Source: UBA6059 sp040222235
GTDB lineage: Bacteria > Bacteroidota > Bacteroidia > Cytophagales > Cyclobacteriaceae
NCBI GenBank assembly: GCA_040222235.1
Contig: JAVKDO010000101.1
Location: 8,567-72,566 of the forward strand
DNA: 64,000 nucleotides
Direction of reading: 5' to 3'
The notes beneath the pieces are model-generated. The model was given only the letters and a program-made list of their open reading frames with translations. It was not told where the DNA came from and searched no databases. Made by a program: the position numbers and the translations under genes. Shown one piece after another: positions 53,352-61,924 of the stretch. Position 1 is the stretch's first letter. Every line of letters starts with the position of its first letter.

Positions 53352-53454
53352 AATCTGGTTAGTGGACGACTATTATTGGCAGATCGGAGAAATGTAAAGA
53401 CCTATTTTGCTATTGGTTTGAAAAGTCGTCAGACCACTTTTAAATTTACTTTCC

Positions 53455-54486
53455 TCAACCTTTCCGACTCCTCATAATTTTCACAATCCGGTTGATGACA
53501 ATTTCAGAGACATTCCACAGATATAGTTGAGAATCAGTGGTACTTGTAAACTGAATCACGACAGTATCTATATCCTTGTGATATTCCGCTAGGCTCTGAT
53601 ATCCAGGAACCCAACCTCCATGCTCGTGCTCGTAAATGGAAGCGTATATCTCTGCCTCATCTCCTTCGAAAATGGAGCCATCGTTGAGTGCCCTCAAGAA
53701 TATACCTACGTCCTCCGCGGTAGCCAACATGCCGTGTTCGTCAGTCTTTAGGTCGTAGGGATGCCCGACATGATAGCCACTCATTACATCATCCATATTC
53801 ACATGCTCGAGCGATGCGTAAGTATTTTTTAGACCAAGAGGAGTCAGTATTTCCTGTTTGATATATTGGAACTTGCTGTAGCCCACCGTCTTCTCTATGA
53901 GCTCAGAGAGCAGTAGATAGTTGGTATTACTATACTCATAGCCTTCACCCGGCGCAAAGCTTGCAGGTGAATCTAGTATTAGGTCAAGTGCCGCTTGGGT
54001 GCTTTCTGTTGGGTGTTCCCAGAAACCAGGACTATTGGTGAAATTGGGAATGCCACTTCGATGCTTTACCATTAGTCGCAAAGTGATTTTATCAGCATTT
54101 TCAATTCTGCCTTCAAGCTCGGGAAAGTAGTCGGCCAGGGTCTTGTCCAATGACAGTTGCTTCCCATTGACCAATTTGGTGATCGCCACAGCAGTATACA
54201 GCTTGCTGATACTTGCAATTTTGAACAGTGCATGTGGATCAGCTGGGATCTTGAGCTCGCGATCTTTCCAACCTGCCGCATAGAAGGCGGGCGGTTGACC
54301 TTCTTCATCCACATAAACCACAATGCCCTCAAATCCATGATCTAGAGCTTCTATGGCTTGCTCTTGTACTGTATCAGGTAGCGGTAATATCCAGGCCCAT
54401 ACTAGTAACCAGGGTACGAAGAACATCGAGATGGCGGTCCCAACTGCTAGTATGACTCTAATGACTATTTGAGTTTTTTTGGTCAT
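53455..54486 (-). CDS. serine hydrolase, beta-lactamase class C/penicillin-binding-protein-like
   Basis: This 343-residue protein has an N-terminal membrane helix (about 9-33) and a beta-lactamase-type domain outside the inner membrane. The three active-site motifs are clear: SISK at 92-95 (nucleophile Ser92), YSN at 185-187, and HGG at 289-291. The family includes D-Ala-D-Ala carboxypeptidases, esterases and D-aminopeptidases; the activity cannot be told. It is single-copy and alone on the minus strand. Confidence 0.88.
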   Translation of the reverse strand: MTKKTQIVIRVILAVGTAISMFFVPWLLVWAWILPLPDTVQEQAIEALDHGFEGIVVYVDEEGQPPAFYAAGWKDRELKIPADPHALFKIASISKLYTAVAITKLVNGKQLSLDKTLADYFPELEGRIENADKITLRLMVKHRSGIPNFTNSPGFWEHPTESTQAALDLILDSPASFAPGEGYEYSNTNYLLLSELIEKTVGYSKFQYIKQEILTPLGLKNTYASLEHVNMDDVMSGYHVGHPYDLKTDEHGMLATAEDVGIFLRALNDGSIFEGDEAEIYASIYEHEHGGWVPGYQSLAEYHKDIDTVVIQFTSTTDSQLYLWNVSEIVINRIVKIMRSRKG

Positions 54487-54630
54487 TCCGAATGATAAAG
54501 GCCAGGTTCAATTGGTTGATGCTATAAGTACGGATAGAGTATTGGTAATCTCTGCTATCAGACGACCCATACACGATTTCGATAGTGGTGTACGATTCTC
54601 ACAATTCTTTGTTCACATTAGCAGCAACCT

Positions 54631-55005
54631 CTATTTGCTTTGAGTATTTCTCAAAATCTTCTCGATCTTCCTTCCTTTGGCCAATTCGTCCACCAACTTG
54701 TCTAGATACCTAACTTCCTTTGTCAATGGGCTCTCAATTTCTTCAATTCTATATCCACATATGACACCCATAATTAGATGAGCGTTTGGGTTCAATTTTG
54801 CCTTTGAAAAGAATGTTTCAAAGGTTACTTTCTCGTCAATGAGTTCTTTCAGTTTTTTGTCATCAAAACCCATCAGCCAAGCAATTACTTGATGCAATTC
54901 TTCTTTGGTACGGCCTTTTCCCTGGACCTTGTTGATGTAATGTGGATATACGGATGAGAATGTCATACTAGCAATTCTCGCGTCATGCTCAGGGGTCGTT
55001 TTCAT
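54631..55005 (-). CDS. DUF2200 family protein
   Basis: This 124-residue protein matches DUF2200: DARIASMTFSSVYPHYINKVQGKGRTKEELHQVIAWLMGF, then FETFFSKAKLNPNAHLIMGVICGYRIEEIESPLTKEVRYLDKLVDELAKG. It is a small cytoplasmic helical protein of unknown function, found widely in bacteria. A CCTATCGG motif site lies 22 bases upstream of its start. Confidence 0.92.
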   Translation of the reverse strand: MKTTPEHDARIASMTFSSVYPHYINKVQGKGRTKEELHQVIAWLMGFDDKKLKELIDEKVTFETFFSKAKLNPNAHLIMGVICGYRIEEIESPLTKEVRYLDKLVDELAKGRKIEKILRNTQSK

Positions 55006-55416
55006 GATATTTCGATTCTTTTAGCTCCTATCGGAAAGTCACTCCACCTCCTTTTTGTCTTGTTAAAAGTTACTAATTCCGTAGGTGGAGGAAATAGAAA
55101 ATCAATAATATCTCAGTTTGGCTGCTGATCTGCCCTAAGGTTACAACCGCGTGATTGTTCGCCCTTGGGCTGCCAAGTTGATCCTTGATATCCAAATGGA
55201 TCGAAAAGATTAATCACCTAAAGAATTTAATCAGTTAGCGACTGCAAAATAGTTGGGTGCTACCACGGCCACTTTGGTCCCAGTGCGAACTATCGCTCCA
55301 AGTACGAGAAACAAAGCAACTTTTATGAGCACCAAAGGCGGAGTAAAGGGCAAATTTATAGCTCACAATAGGTACCTTGACCAGCAAGAATCTCATATAC
55401 AATTAATGATTTATCA
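55006..55416. other. 411-bp gap between divergent genes, no gene seen
   Basis: It separates DUF2200 from the binding-protein gene. One CCTATCGG motif (55027-55034) is present. No open frame of use, no clear repeat and no terminator were found. Confidence 0.4.
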
Positions 55417-56220
55417 ATGATGAATAAAACTACAACTGTAGTAGCTACCGCAATGTTAGTCGTCTGTATTGGCTTTGCCGCGAGTGCTCAGCAGACTATC
55501 GAGAAGATTAGAAAGTCTGGGATGATCAAAGTCGGGATGACGGGTAGTCAACCCCCCTATAATATGGAGGCCAAAGATGGTTCTTTGATGGGGTTTGAAG
55601 TAGATCTTGCGGAACTCCTCGCGGAATCAATGAACATCAAACTTGAGATTGTGAGACTGCCATTTAAAGACCTGATGCCTTCCTTGGAGAAGGGTAATAT
55701 TGATGCTATCATGTCAGGCATGACCATTACGATGAACAGGAATGCAAGAGCCGCTTTTATAGGCCCCTACATGCTTTCTGGTAAGTCAATATTGACCAAA
55801 GCTGATGTACTGGCTAAAATTGACGAGAAGGAAGAGCTTAATCAGGCTGACTTAAAGCTTACTGCGCTTGCTGGCTCTACCAGTGAGAAATTCATTGAGC
55901 TATTCTTACCAGAAGCAAATTACCTACCAGTTGATGACTATGATATTGCCTTACAGCTACTCCGCAATGATGAAGCACATGCTTTGGTGGCTGACTATGC
56001 CGTCTGCATGCTTGATGCTATCAGATATGGCGATGAGGGCTTTGTGACCCTTTCTGATCCACTCAATATAGAACCCATCGGCATGGCACTCCCACCTTCA
56101 GACCCATTGTTGATGAACTTTATGGAAAACTACATCAAGGCACTTGAGATGTCAGGCATACTCGCTGAGCTAGAAAGCTATTGGTTTGAGAATGGTGACT
56201 GGCTGGTCGATATGAAGTAA
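55417..56220 (+). CDS. periplasmic amino-acid-type substrate-binding protein (SBP_bac_3)
   Basis: This 267-residue protein has a signal peptide (about 1-24, ending FAASAQQ) and one family 3 solute-binding domain. Typical blocks are IKVGMTGSQPPYNMEAKDGSLMGFEVDLAELLAESM, MPSLEKGNIDAIMSGMTITMNR, LAGSTSEKFIEL and the second-lobe DDYDIALQLLRNDEAHALVADY. It should bind an amino acid or similar ligand. No ABC permease or ATPase gene is near, so it could also be a stand-alone sensor or periplasmic enzyme partner. A short hairpin (TCCTGAA/TTCAGGA, 56266-56286) follows it and may end the transcript; the rest of the gap to 56519 shows no convincing gene. Confidence 0.88.
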   Translation: MMNKTTTVVATAMLVVCIGFAASAQQTIEKIRKSGMIKVGMTGSQPPYNMEAKDGSLMGFEVDLAELLAESMNIKLEIVRLPFKDLMPSLEKGNIDAIMSGMTITMNRNARAAFIGPYMLSGKSILTKADVLAKIDEKEELNQADLKLTALAGSTSEKFIELFLPEANYLPVDDYDIALQLLRNDEAHALVADYAVCMLDAIRYGDEGFVTLSDPLNIEPIGMALPPSDPLLMNFMENYIKALEMSGILAELESYWFENGDWLVDMK

Positions 56221-56519
56221 TTCATGCTAAATGTATTCACAGACCAAGGTTTGTGTGATGTACTCTCCTGAAATTCAAATTCAGGACAGACTTGTTCAGT
56301 ATCGTTAAAGTACTGTTAGGGGATACGTATCACCAATCAGGTGGATTTTCAGTTCTGCTTTTCAAACCAGACATTCCTGGCTCGACCGTTGGAAATCCGG
56401 ATGCCATTGATTTCCTGGGCTTCATCGCGGCTAATTTTGATGACGGCATAGTTTGGGGTCATTATTTGATGACTAGCAATCTGCATCGCATTCCAAATAT
56501 AGCAGATGATGAGATTCCA

Positions 56520-57185
56520 TTAAAAGTAATACTGTAGGCCAAGCTCAAAAGTGCGTAATGAGATATCTATACCGTAGTTGGTATTAATATTTTTTATCGC
56601 GTCATCTGTGTCGGATTCCTCAAATGTCTGTGTTTGGCGAGAGTAACCGAGCCTTCCAAAAGTTGCTTCCAATCCAAATTTCTCGCTGACCATAAAGACA
56701 AAACCAGGTGATACACCTATACCGTAACCAAGAACATCAGCTTCGAGCGGATCATCTGTTCCAACTAAAGAACTTCCGAAACTCCCTGTTGCAGTAGGCT
56801 GAATAAAAAAGGAAAAGTCGTCGCTGATGGATTTGTGAAATCTTGAGAAAAAAACAACTTGCAGTGTGCTAGTTACCGATTTGGTATCAAAAGTCTGCTC
56901 GTTGACCGCAACCTGGGTGCTGCTGCTAGAAATTCGAGAGTAGCCGAGACCAAAACCTACACTGATATTATCGTTCACAAAAAAGCCAAGCCTCGGCAAT
57001 ATTTGTATCTCGGTCACTGTGGATTCCGTGGATCTTATAAAACCATCACTTGTCGTAAAACCATTCTTGGATTGATTTTGAAAAGCACTCAAGACACCCC
57101 CGACTTGCTTGCCGCCTTTTTCGAACTGCGCATATGAGCTGATAGATAGTGAAAGAAGAAAAATAATTGTAAATGAATGTTTCAT
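56520..57185 (-). CDS. outer-membrane beta-barrel protein
   Basis: This 221-residue protein has a signal peptide (about 1-19, YAQFEKGG) and eight or so amphipathic strands: TEIQILPRLGFFVNDNISVGFGLGYSRIS, STLQVVFFSRFHKSI, FFIQPTATGSFGSS and FELGLQYYF, which ends in Phe as outer-membrane barrels do. It resembles small OmpA/OmpX-like opacity proteins. Function unknown. It is single and ends next to the hairpin region after the binding protein. Confidence 0.75.
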   Translation of the reverse strand: MKHSFTIIFLLSLSISSYAQFEKGGKQVGGVLSAFQNQSKNGFTTSDGFIRSTESTVTEIQILPRLGFFVNDNISVGFGLGYSRISSSSTQVAVNEQTFDTKSVTSTLQVVFFSRFHKSISDDFSFFIQPTATGSFGSSLVGTDDPLEADVLGYGIGVSPGFVFMVSEKFGLEATFGRLGYSRQTQTFEESDTDDAIKNINTNYGIDISLRTFELGLQYYF

Positions 57186-57336
57186 AACGTTCTATTATAG
57201 TGAAAGGTCAATAAAACTCTATAAAGGAACATTATTACTAAGTATGTCCTGTATTTATTGAGTTAATATTTGATTATACTTAATTAACTATCTATTAACA
57301 AGTGCTTTCGAGGATTGCAGAATAAGTAAATAGGCA

Positions 57337-57849
57337 TTATCTGATGGCGTAGGTCAATTCCACCATGCCGTCGTTGTAGGCAGTGCTGTCCTTGAGATGC
57401 AGAGATATTTCCTTGCCTATGCAATCAAAGAATGACAACCCTTGACCCAGGAGTATGGGTAATATCGAGATGACAATCTCATCTGCCAGTCCCATCTTGA
57501 GGAAGTCTTTCGTCAGTGCAGATCCACCCACCATCCAGATATTGTGATAGGATTTCAGCTCTGTGTCGAAAAGGTGCTTTAGCTCACCATTGAAGAAACT
57601 GACACTGGACCTATCTGATTCTAGTTCCCTGGTAGTCAGGACGATTACCGGCTTGTTGCCATATGGCCAGCCTAGTTCCAGCGCATGCTCGTAGGTCTTC
57701 GAACCCATGACATAGCAGTCAATCGAATCAAGAAACTCAGTGATGTATTGTTCAGTTAGCACCTTCCCACCTTCATGGACATCCATCGACCGCATCCAGG
57801 ATACATCACCATCTTCTTTGGCAATGAAGCCGTCGAGACTAGAGACCAT
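57337..57849 (-). CDS. RibD C-terminal/dihydrofolate reductase-like protein
   Basis: This 170-residue protein has the RibD-C fold: MVSSLDGFIAKEDGDVSWM, YVMGSKTYEHALELGWPYGNKPVIVLTTREL, IWMVGGSALTKDFLKMGLADEIVISILPILLGQGLSFF. It should bind NADPH; many such proteins are reductases of unknown substrate. The start is uncertain. The frame stays open upstream through ATA-GCT-AAC-ATC-ACA-ATC-CAC, giving ANITIHMVSSLDG, which looks like the true first strand of the family, so translation may begin at a non-AUG codon after the DUF6265 stop 20 bases away. Confidence 0.85.
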   Translation of the reverse strand: MVSSLDGFIAKEDGDVSWMRSMDVHEGGKVLTEQYITEFLDSIDCYVMGSKTYEHALELGWPYGNKPVIVLTTRELESDRSSVSFFNGELKHLFDTELKSYHNIWMVGGSALTKDFLKMGLADEIVISILPILLGQGLSFFDCIGKEISLHLKDSTAYNDGMVELTYAIR

Positions 57850-57869
57850 GTGGATTGTGATGTTAGCTA

Positions 57870-58295
57870 TTACTTTACCCTTTTAAAACCGAAACTAATA
57901 TCCTTGCCGTTCCCGTTGATGATGGCATCAAAGCGATTGCCTTTATTCCGATATGAGATACCCTTGGGGAAGTCGTGCTTGGTGTTTTCACTGTCAAATC
58001 CTTTGTTGTCCCAGAGGGTCATCTTGAAAGGAACCGCACCGTCATTCTCCTGCACTACCGGTATGTAATGAGGGACATCTTCTATCATCTGGATGGAAAG
58101 GTCTTCAAAGACCAGTGTGTCGCCCACTACGATACGATAGCCTCGACCTTCATAGTGGCCTTTGTCCTCATTCCACCACCACTCTTCAAAGGCAGCTTCT
58201 TGGTCGGTGTTTTGCCAAGTACCGATGAGCCATTCAAAGTCTTCCTTGAGGTCTGGAATAGGGAAGAATGAAAAAATGAGAATGAGTAAAGCCAT
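57870..58295 (-). CDS. DUF6265-like protein
   Basis: The start at 58295 is chosen because it gives a hydrophobic leader (MALLILIFSFFPIP); a longer frame begins at 58445 but adds an unlikely leader. The domain opens DFEWLIGTWQNTDQEAAFEEWWW and continues GRGYRIVVGDTLVFEDLSIQ, VPFKMTLWDNKGFDSENTKHDFPKGI and DISFGFKRV, the lipocalin-like pattern of DUF6265. It is probably periplasmic. Function unknown. It ends 20 bases before the RibD-C gene and may be co-transcribed with it. Confidence 0.72.
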   Translation of the reverse strand: MALLILIFSFFPIPDLKEDFEWLIGTWQNTDQEAAFEEWWWNEDKGHYEGRGYRIVVGDTLVFEDLSIQMIEDVPHYIPVVQENDGAVPFKMTLWDNKGFDSENTKHDFPKGISYRNKGNRFDAIINGNGKDISFGFKRVK

Positions 58296-58471
58296 GGCTA
58301 AAGATAGTTGGTTTAGGCTAATCACGTAAACGAGGATGGTGCGTATTTGCAATAGGTACAGCTGTCGGACAACAAAAGTGTTTAGTAGCGGAGAAGTCCA
58401 TATCAAGCAATTGATGGGTATAAGAGTAGTTCGATAATCTCTCAATTAGGCGCATTCACCGTGGTGGTGGA

Positions 58472-59662
58472 TTAGGGCATCTCTAGATGGTCATTGACCA
58501 GATCGATCAAGTCACTACCGTGAACATTCTTGGCTACCACTTTGCCCTCACCATCGAGTATGAAGTTGGCAGGGATAGTCTGTATGCGGAGTTGAGCTAA
58601 AAACGGCGCATCATCTCCCTGTAAGTCTGAGCCATGCAGCCAGCGATCAGCTCCATCACGCTCTACTGCTGTGCGCCATTGTGTGGCGTCACTTTCCAGG
58701 CCATAGGCGATGATCTGCAACCCCTGAAGGTGGTATTGATCCCAGAGAGGAGCCAGCACCGTGCGGTTTTCTTTTCGACAAGGGGCACACCAGCTTGCCC
58801 ATAGGTCTATAATGGTGAGTTTTTCGCCCAATTGATCTTGTGTAGCTAGTGTATCCCCATTCAGAGTAGGAAAAGTCAGATTGGGAAAAATATCTCCAAC
58901 CAGGACTGGCAGCTTCGCCGGATCTCCTGCTTGACAGAGCTCATCTACCCAGGGATGGTTGAGCTGTTCTTTCTTCCATTTGCTACATTGACGGACCAAA
59001 AACTCAGGCACGCGCTCGTAATAATGCTCAGGGCTTACCCACCTCAGGGCGACTATAGCAGGTAGTAGATAAGCCGAGTTGTCTGCGTACTCAATCAACT
59101 CTGACTGATACCTTGAGGTAGCCTGCTCTTTTTCTATAAGCCCACTGCCATCTTCTATATCCCATTGCTGCCCAGCGATGTGGTTTTGGTACGCTTTGAG
59201 GTGGACATCCCTTAAGTCTATTAATGCTCTGTTGACAGCCGACGGTTGCGAGATGGAAAAGCTTTTTTGAAAATGATCCTTATGAGCGCTAATGACCATC
59301 GACTCACCGGCTTGCCATATAATAGGCATGTAGTTGGAGAGGCTGGGATCATCAGTCTGCAAATAATTGGGTGCTTTGCCAGCCTGTTTTATTGCTATTT
59401 CTAGCAGTTGAGGTGCTTCGTAAGTGGGTAGATGGTTAAATGCGAAATGACCATTCGTATCGACTACCGCCGAGTCTATGACCTTACCAAAATAGGCCGC
59501 TGCTACTCCCCGCAAGGATTGGGGCTCGATAATATAAATGGTCGATGCTTCCTGTTCTGTGCCATCTATTCGCCCTGAAATATCCACAGGTTCCTGGCAG
59601 GCAACTATCAATGACGATACCACTATCCATGTGGTGATGATTTTCAGAGGCACGTTGATCAT
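58472..59662 (-). CDS. TlpA-family thiol-disulfide oxidoreductase lipoprotein
   Basis: This 396-residue protein has a lipoprotein signal (Cys22 in IVAC) and two domains: an N-terminal DUF4369-like beta domain (about 25-115, QLLEIAIKQAGKAPNYLQ) with a helical linker, and a C-terminal thioredoxin fold (about 255-396) with the active site CAPC at 292-295 inside DLWASWCAPCRKE, plus IPANFILDGEG with the cis-Pro. Its place is the periplasm, where it should reduce or oxidise cysteines of other proteins. Many Bacteroidota have several such proteins. No cytochrome or DsbD partner is nearby. Confidence 0.9.
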   Translation of the reverse strand: MINVPLKIITTWIVVSSLIVACQEPVDISGRIDGTEQEASTIYIIEPQSLRGVAAAYFGKVIDSAVVDTNGHFAFNHLPTYEAPQLLEIAIKQAGKAPNYLQTDDPSLSNYMPIIWQAGESMVISAHKDHFQKSFSISQPSAVNRALIDLRDVHLKAYQNHIAGQQWDIEDGSGLIEKEQATSRYQSELIEYADNSAYLLPAIVALRWVSPEHYYERVPEFLVRQCSKWKKEQLNHPWVDELCQAGDPAKLPVLVGDIFPNLTFPTLNGDTLATQDQLGEKLTIIDLWASWCAPCRKENRTVLAPLWDQYHLQGLQIIAYGLESDATQWRTAVERDGADRWLHGSDLQGDDAPFLAQLRIQTIPANFILDGEGKVVAKNVHGSDLIDLVNDHLEMP

Positions 59663-59812
59663 TTTTTCATTCCATTACTCACTAGATGCAAAGACGAATA
59701 AGTCAAGAGTACGGCAAGGGCATTTCATTCTAATCAGGGGTGAATATAGTCAATGCCCATAGCGTCTTCAAAGCCACACCACTGACTTTCGCCAATTGAA
59801 ATAATGGAACTA

Positions 59813-59971
59813 CTATGTGCTGATGAGCTTAGGTAGCCAGCCTTTTTGTTCCGCTGCGTTATAAGCGTTTGGGGCCTGCCGTTTGAATGATTCTACATCG
59901 GTAAAATAATGGGCCGCTACTGCGCATCTCTTTTTTATCCAGGGTCGCTCGCATCTTTTTTTCTGCATCAT
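59813..59971 (-). CDS. small basic protein with a GWL-type modular signature
   Basis: The start at 59971 gives a 52-residue protein; a longer frame begins at 60013. The product reads KKRCERPWIKKRCAVAAHYF, then VESFKRQAPNAYNAAEQKGWL. The pattern basic-helix, F-x(6)-AYxAAxxxGWL resembles a short repeated module seen in phage and mobile-element proteins of Bacteroidota, here alone. Function unknown. It could be a remnant of a longer protein or a genuine small DNA-binding protein. Confidence 0.45.
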   Translation of the reverse strand: MMQKKRCERPWIKKRCAVAAHYFTDVESFKRQAPNAYNAAEQKGWLPKLIST

Positions 59972-60181
59972 ATGATTATGCTTTGTGGTGAGACTTAGCA
60001 CAAAGGACGTCATTGATCTGGAGCATATTTAGACAATCATGTACAGCAAGGCAGCCGCATTTATATGGGGTAATTATATCAGATATCGGATGACTATTTT
60101 ACCCAAGTGAACTGCTAGTCTTGGTTATTATATTGACTGCCCAAGAAAGTGGTTAGGCGATATGGTCGATGAATAGCAGAA

Positions 60182-60203
60182 AAGGCTGGTAAAAACCAGC
60201 CTT
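60182..60203 (-). terminator. probable terminator of the 59-residue protein gene
   Basis: Stem AAGGCTGGT (60182-60190) pairs with ACCAGCCTT (60195-60203) across a four-base loop. On the minus strand it follows the stop codon at 60237 by 33 bases and runs into TTTTCT. The T-run is short. Confidence 0.65.
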
Positions 60204-60236
60204 CCCATTCCATCTATATACAGTAACTTGAATTCT

Positions 60237-60416
60237 CTATCGAAACATGACAAAATCCATGCCGGGCAATTCTACGATAGTCAACACTGCCGGCCGGACT
60301 GCTTCTCCCAACTTCACGATCATATAAGAGAAATCGATATCACCGGCGAGACTGGAGCTAACCAGTACAGCCAAGATGGCGATGACGATTCCTAATATGG
60401 TGATCCACTTCTTCAT
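60237..60416 (-). CDS. 59-residue single-helix secreted or membrane protein
   Basis: The frame from ATG at 60416 to TAG at 60237 encodes a basic start (MKKW), a hydrophobic helix (ITILGIVIAILAVLVSSSLA) and a short tail of 34 residues (FSYMIVKLGEAVRPAVLTIV, ending in DFVMFR). It has its own downstream hairpin. The first 25 residues look like a signal peptide or membrane anchor with a good Ala-x-Ala-like end. I do not recognise it; it is probably a small exported or inner-membrane protein. Confidence 0.6.
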   Translation of the reverse strand: MKKWITILGIVIAILAVLVSSSLAGDIDFSYMIVKLGEAVRPAVLTIVELPGMDFVMFR

Positions 60417-60534
60417 TTACTCTTTATAGATGCATTAACACCCCAAAAGGTTTAAACCCTGATGAAGTTTTTTTAAACTAATGCTGATTAAGGGGTAATG
60501 GATGCCTTGCCGCTATGTATTAAGAGCTACTTAA

Positions 60535-61167
60535 TTAGGTCTCTGGTCCTTCAAGTGCTTCCAGATTATCTCCAGTCAGATGCTGGACGTTTTGAGTGAT
60601 TTTCTCTATTGGCCAATCCCACCATTTCAGTTTGAGTAGTTCCTCAATTTTAACTTCCGCGAAGCGCTTCCTTATTTCTTTGGCTGGATTGCCTCCTACT
60701 ATGGTGTAAGGAGGGACGTCTCTAGTCACGGTGGCATTGCTCGCTATGATCGCTCCATCGCCGATCTTGACTCCAGGCATGATAGTCGCGTTATAGCCAA
60801 TCCATACATCATTACCCACGATGGTGTCACCCTTACTCGGGTAACTTTTACCTTCCATGGCATGCTCCCATCCACTTCCGAATACAGCGAAAGGATAAGA
60901 GGAGATCGCCTTAGAGAGATGGTTGGCGCCATTCATAATGAAGGTGACATCCGAAGCAATCATGCAAAACTTGCCAATGACCAGCTTGTCTCCGACAAAG
61001 TCAAAAAGGTACTTGACGTTTTTCTCAAAGTTTTTGACATCCTCAAAATCATCATAGTAGGTATAGTCCCCAATAATGATATGAGGATTATCAACCATAT
61101 TTTTAAGGAAACAAAGGCGATCATATTCTGGAAGGGGAAAGGTGGTATGCTTATCTGGTCCTGTCAT
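60535..61167 (-). CDS. Vat-family (xenobiotic/CatB-type) O-acetyltransferase
   Basis: This 210-residue protein is a left-handed beta-helix acetyltransferase. The Vat layout is complete: IIGDYTYYDDFEDV, LVIGKFCMIASDVTFIMNGANH with the catalytic His83, YPFAVFGSGWEHAM, KGDTIVGNDVWIGYNATIMPGV, IVGGNPAKEIRKRF and KWWDWPIEKI. Vat enzymes acetylate streptogramin A; the match in the substrate loop is closer to Vat than to general CatB or serine acetyltransferases. It is cytoplasmic and trimeric by family. Whether this chromosomal relative gives resistance is not known. It is alone, with no mobile element beside it. Confidence 0.85.
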   Translation of the reverse strand: MTGPDKHTTFPLPEYDRLCFLKNMVDNPHIIIGDYTYYDDFEDVKNFEKNVKYLFDFVGDKLVIGKFCMIASDVTFIMNGANHLSKAISSYPFAVFGSGWEHAMEGKSYPSKGDTIVGNDVWIGYNATIMPGVKIGDGAIIASNATVTRDVPPYTIVGGNPAKEIRKRFAEVKIEELLKLKWWDWPIEKITQNVQHLTGDNLEALEGPET

Positions 61168-61290
61168 GGAGTCAGGTTGATTGGATGATTATGAATACAA
61201 AGATGAATAATACGGAAGCATCGGCCATCCGGATGTATAATTTCCACAAATTCAATTGTTCCCTCTTGGGTATTACCAAGTTGAAAGGTG

Positions 61291-61749
61291 CTACGAACCC
61301 CTGTACTCCTCGACTAATGTACATCCATCCCCAGCATCAAAACTCCTGATGGTCAATACATCCCCGATGATCTCATATGTCGAAGATAGCCCACCTGCTG
61401 AGAAGCGATCATTTCCGGTAAGGGTATAAGGTATGTTAAAGCCGTAGTTTACACCATTTTCGAAATCTGTATACCGGGCAGTTCCATCGTCAAAGAGTAT
61501 ACTCTGACAGTTTTGATCGGTGCATTCCAATGAAGCACCACCATTACTATCTTCAAAATCACAGTCCACATACTCATAGCTGGTCTGTATCCAGACAATT
61601 CCTTCTATCGACGAAGATGGTTCTTCGTTATCATCGTCGTTATTGCAACTCGCTAAAGTCAAGAGAGCGATTAACAGAATTATCGAATGAAGAGCTAGCT
61701 TTCTGCAGTTGACAAATATTGCATTAGAGAGTGGGTTGCTGGATGTCAT
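61291..61749 (-). CDS. lipocalin-like lipoprotein, function unknown
   Basis: This 152-residue protein has an N-terminal leader of about 35 residues with a hydrophobic core ending ALLTLASC, where Cys35 would be lipidated, followed by an acidic NDDDNEEP stretch that fits surface-export signals of Bacteroidota lipoproteins. The mature part is beta-rich (IVWIQTSYEYVDC; FNIPYTLTGNDRFSAG; TYEIIGDVLTIRSF) like small lipocalin-like domains. Five Cys residues lie in the mature domain. No function can be named. Confidence 0.65.
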   Translation of the reverse strand: MTSSNPLSNAIFVNCRKLALHSIILLIALLTLASCNNDDDNEEPSSSIEGIVWIQTSYEYVDCDFEDSNGGASLECTDQNCQSILFDDGTARYTDFENGVNYGFNIPYTLTGNDRFSAGGLSSTYEIIGDVLTIRSFDAGDGCTLVEEYRGS

Positions 61750-61924
61750 GCTATAACGGGTTTTCTTGGGAACAAGCCTATCGGGATAATCCCTTAATTA
61801 TGTGTTTGACCAACGTATTTTTTGTTTCAAAAATGTGATATACATCAGTATTGTCTTGCGCTGATCTAAATAAATTGAAGGCGCAGTTGAGTAGAGGGAA
61901 TAGTAGTAAAAATAAGATCGAGAC

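Noticed and set aside
56292..56537. 81-codon plus-strand frame after the binding-protein gene, and a 45-codon minus-strand frame in the same place
   Set aside because: The plus frame overlaps the end of the outer-membrane gene and has no family signature; the minus frame lacks a start context. Neither shows coding evidence.
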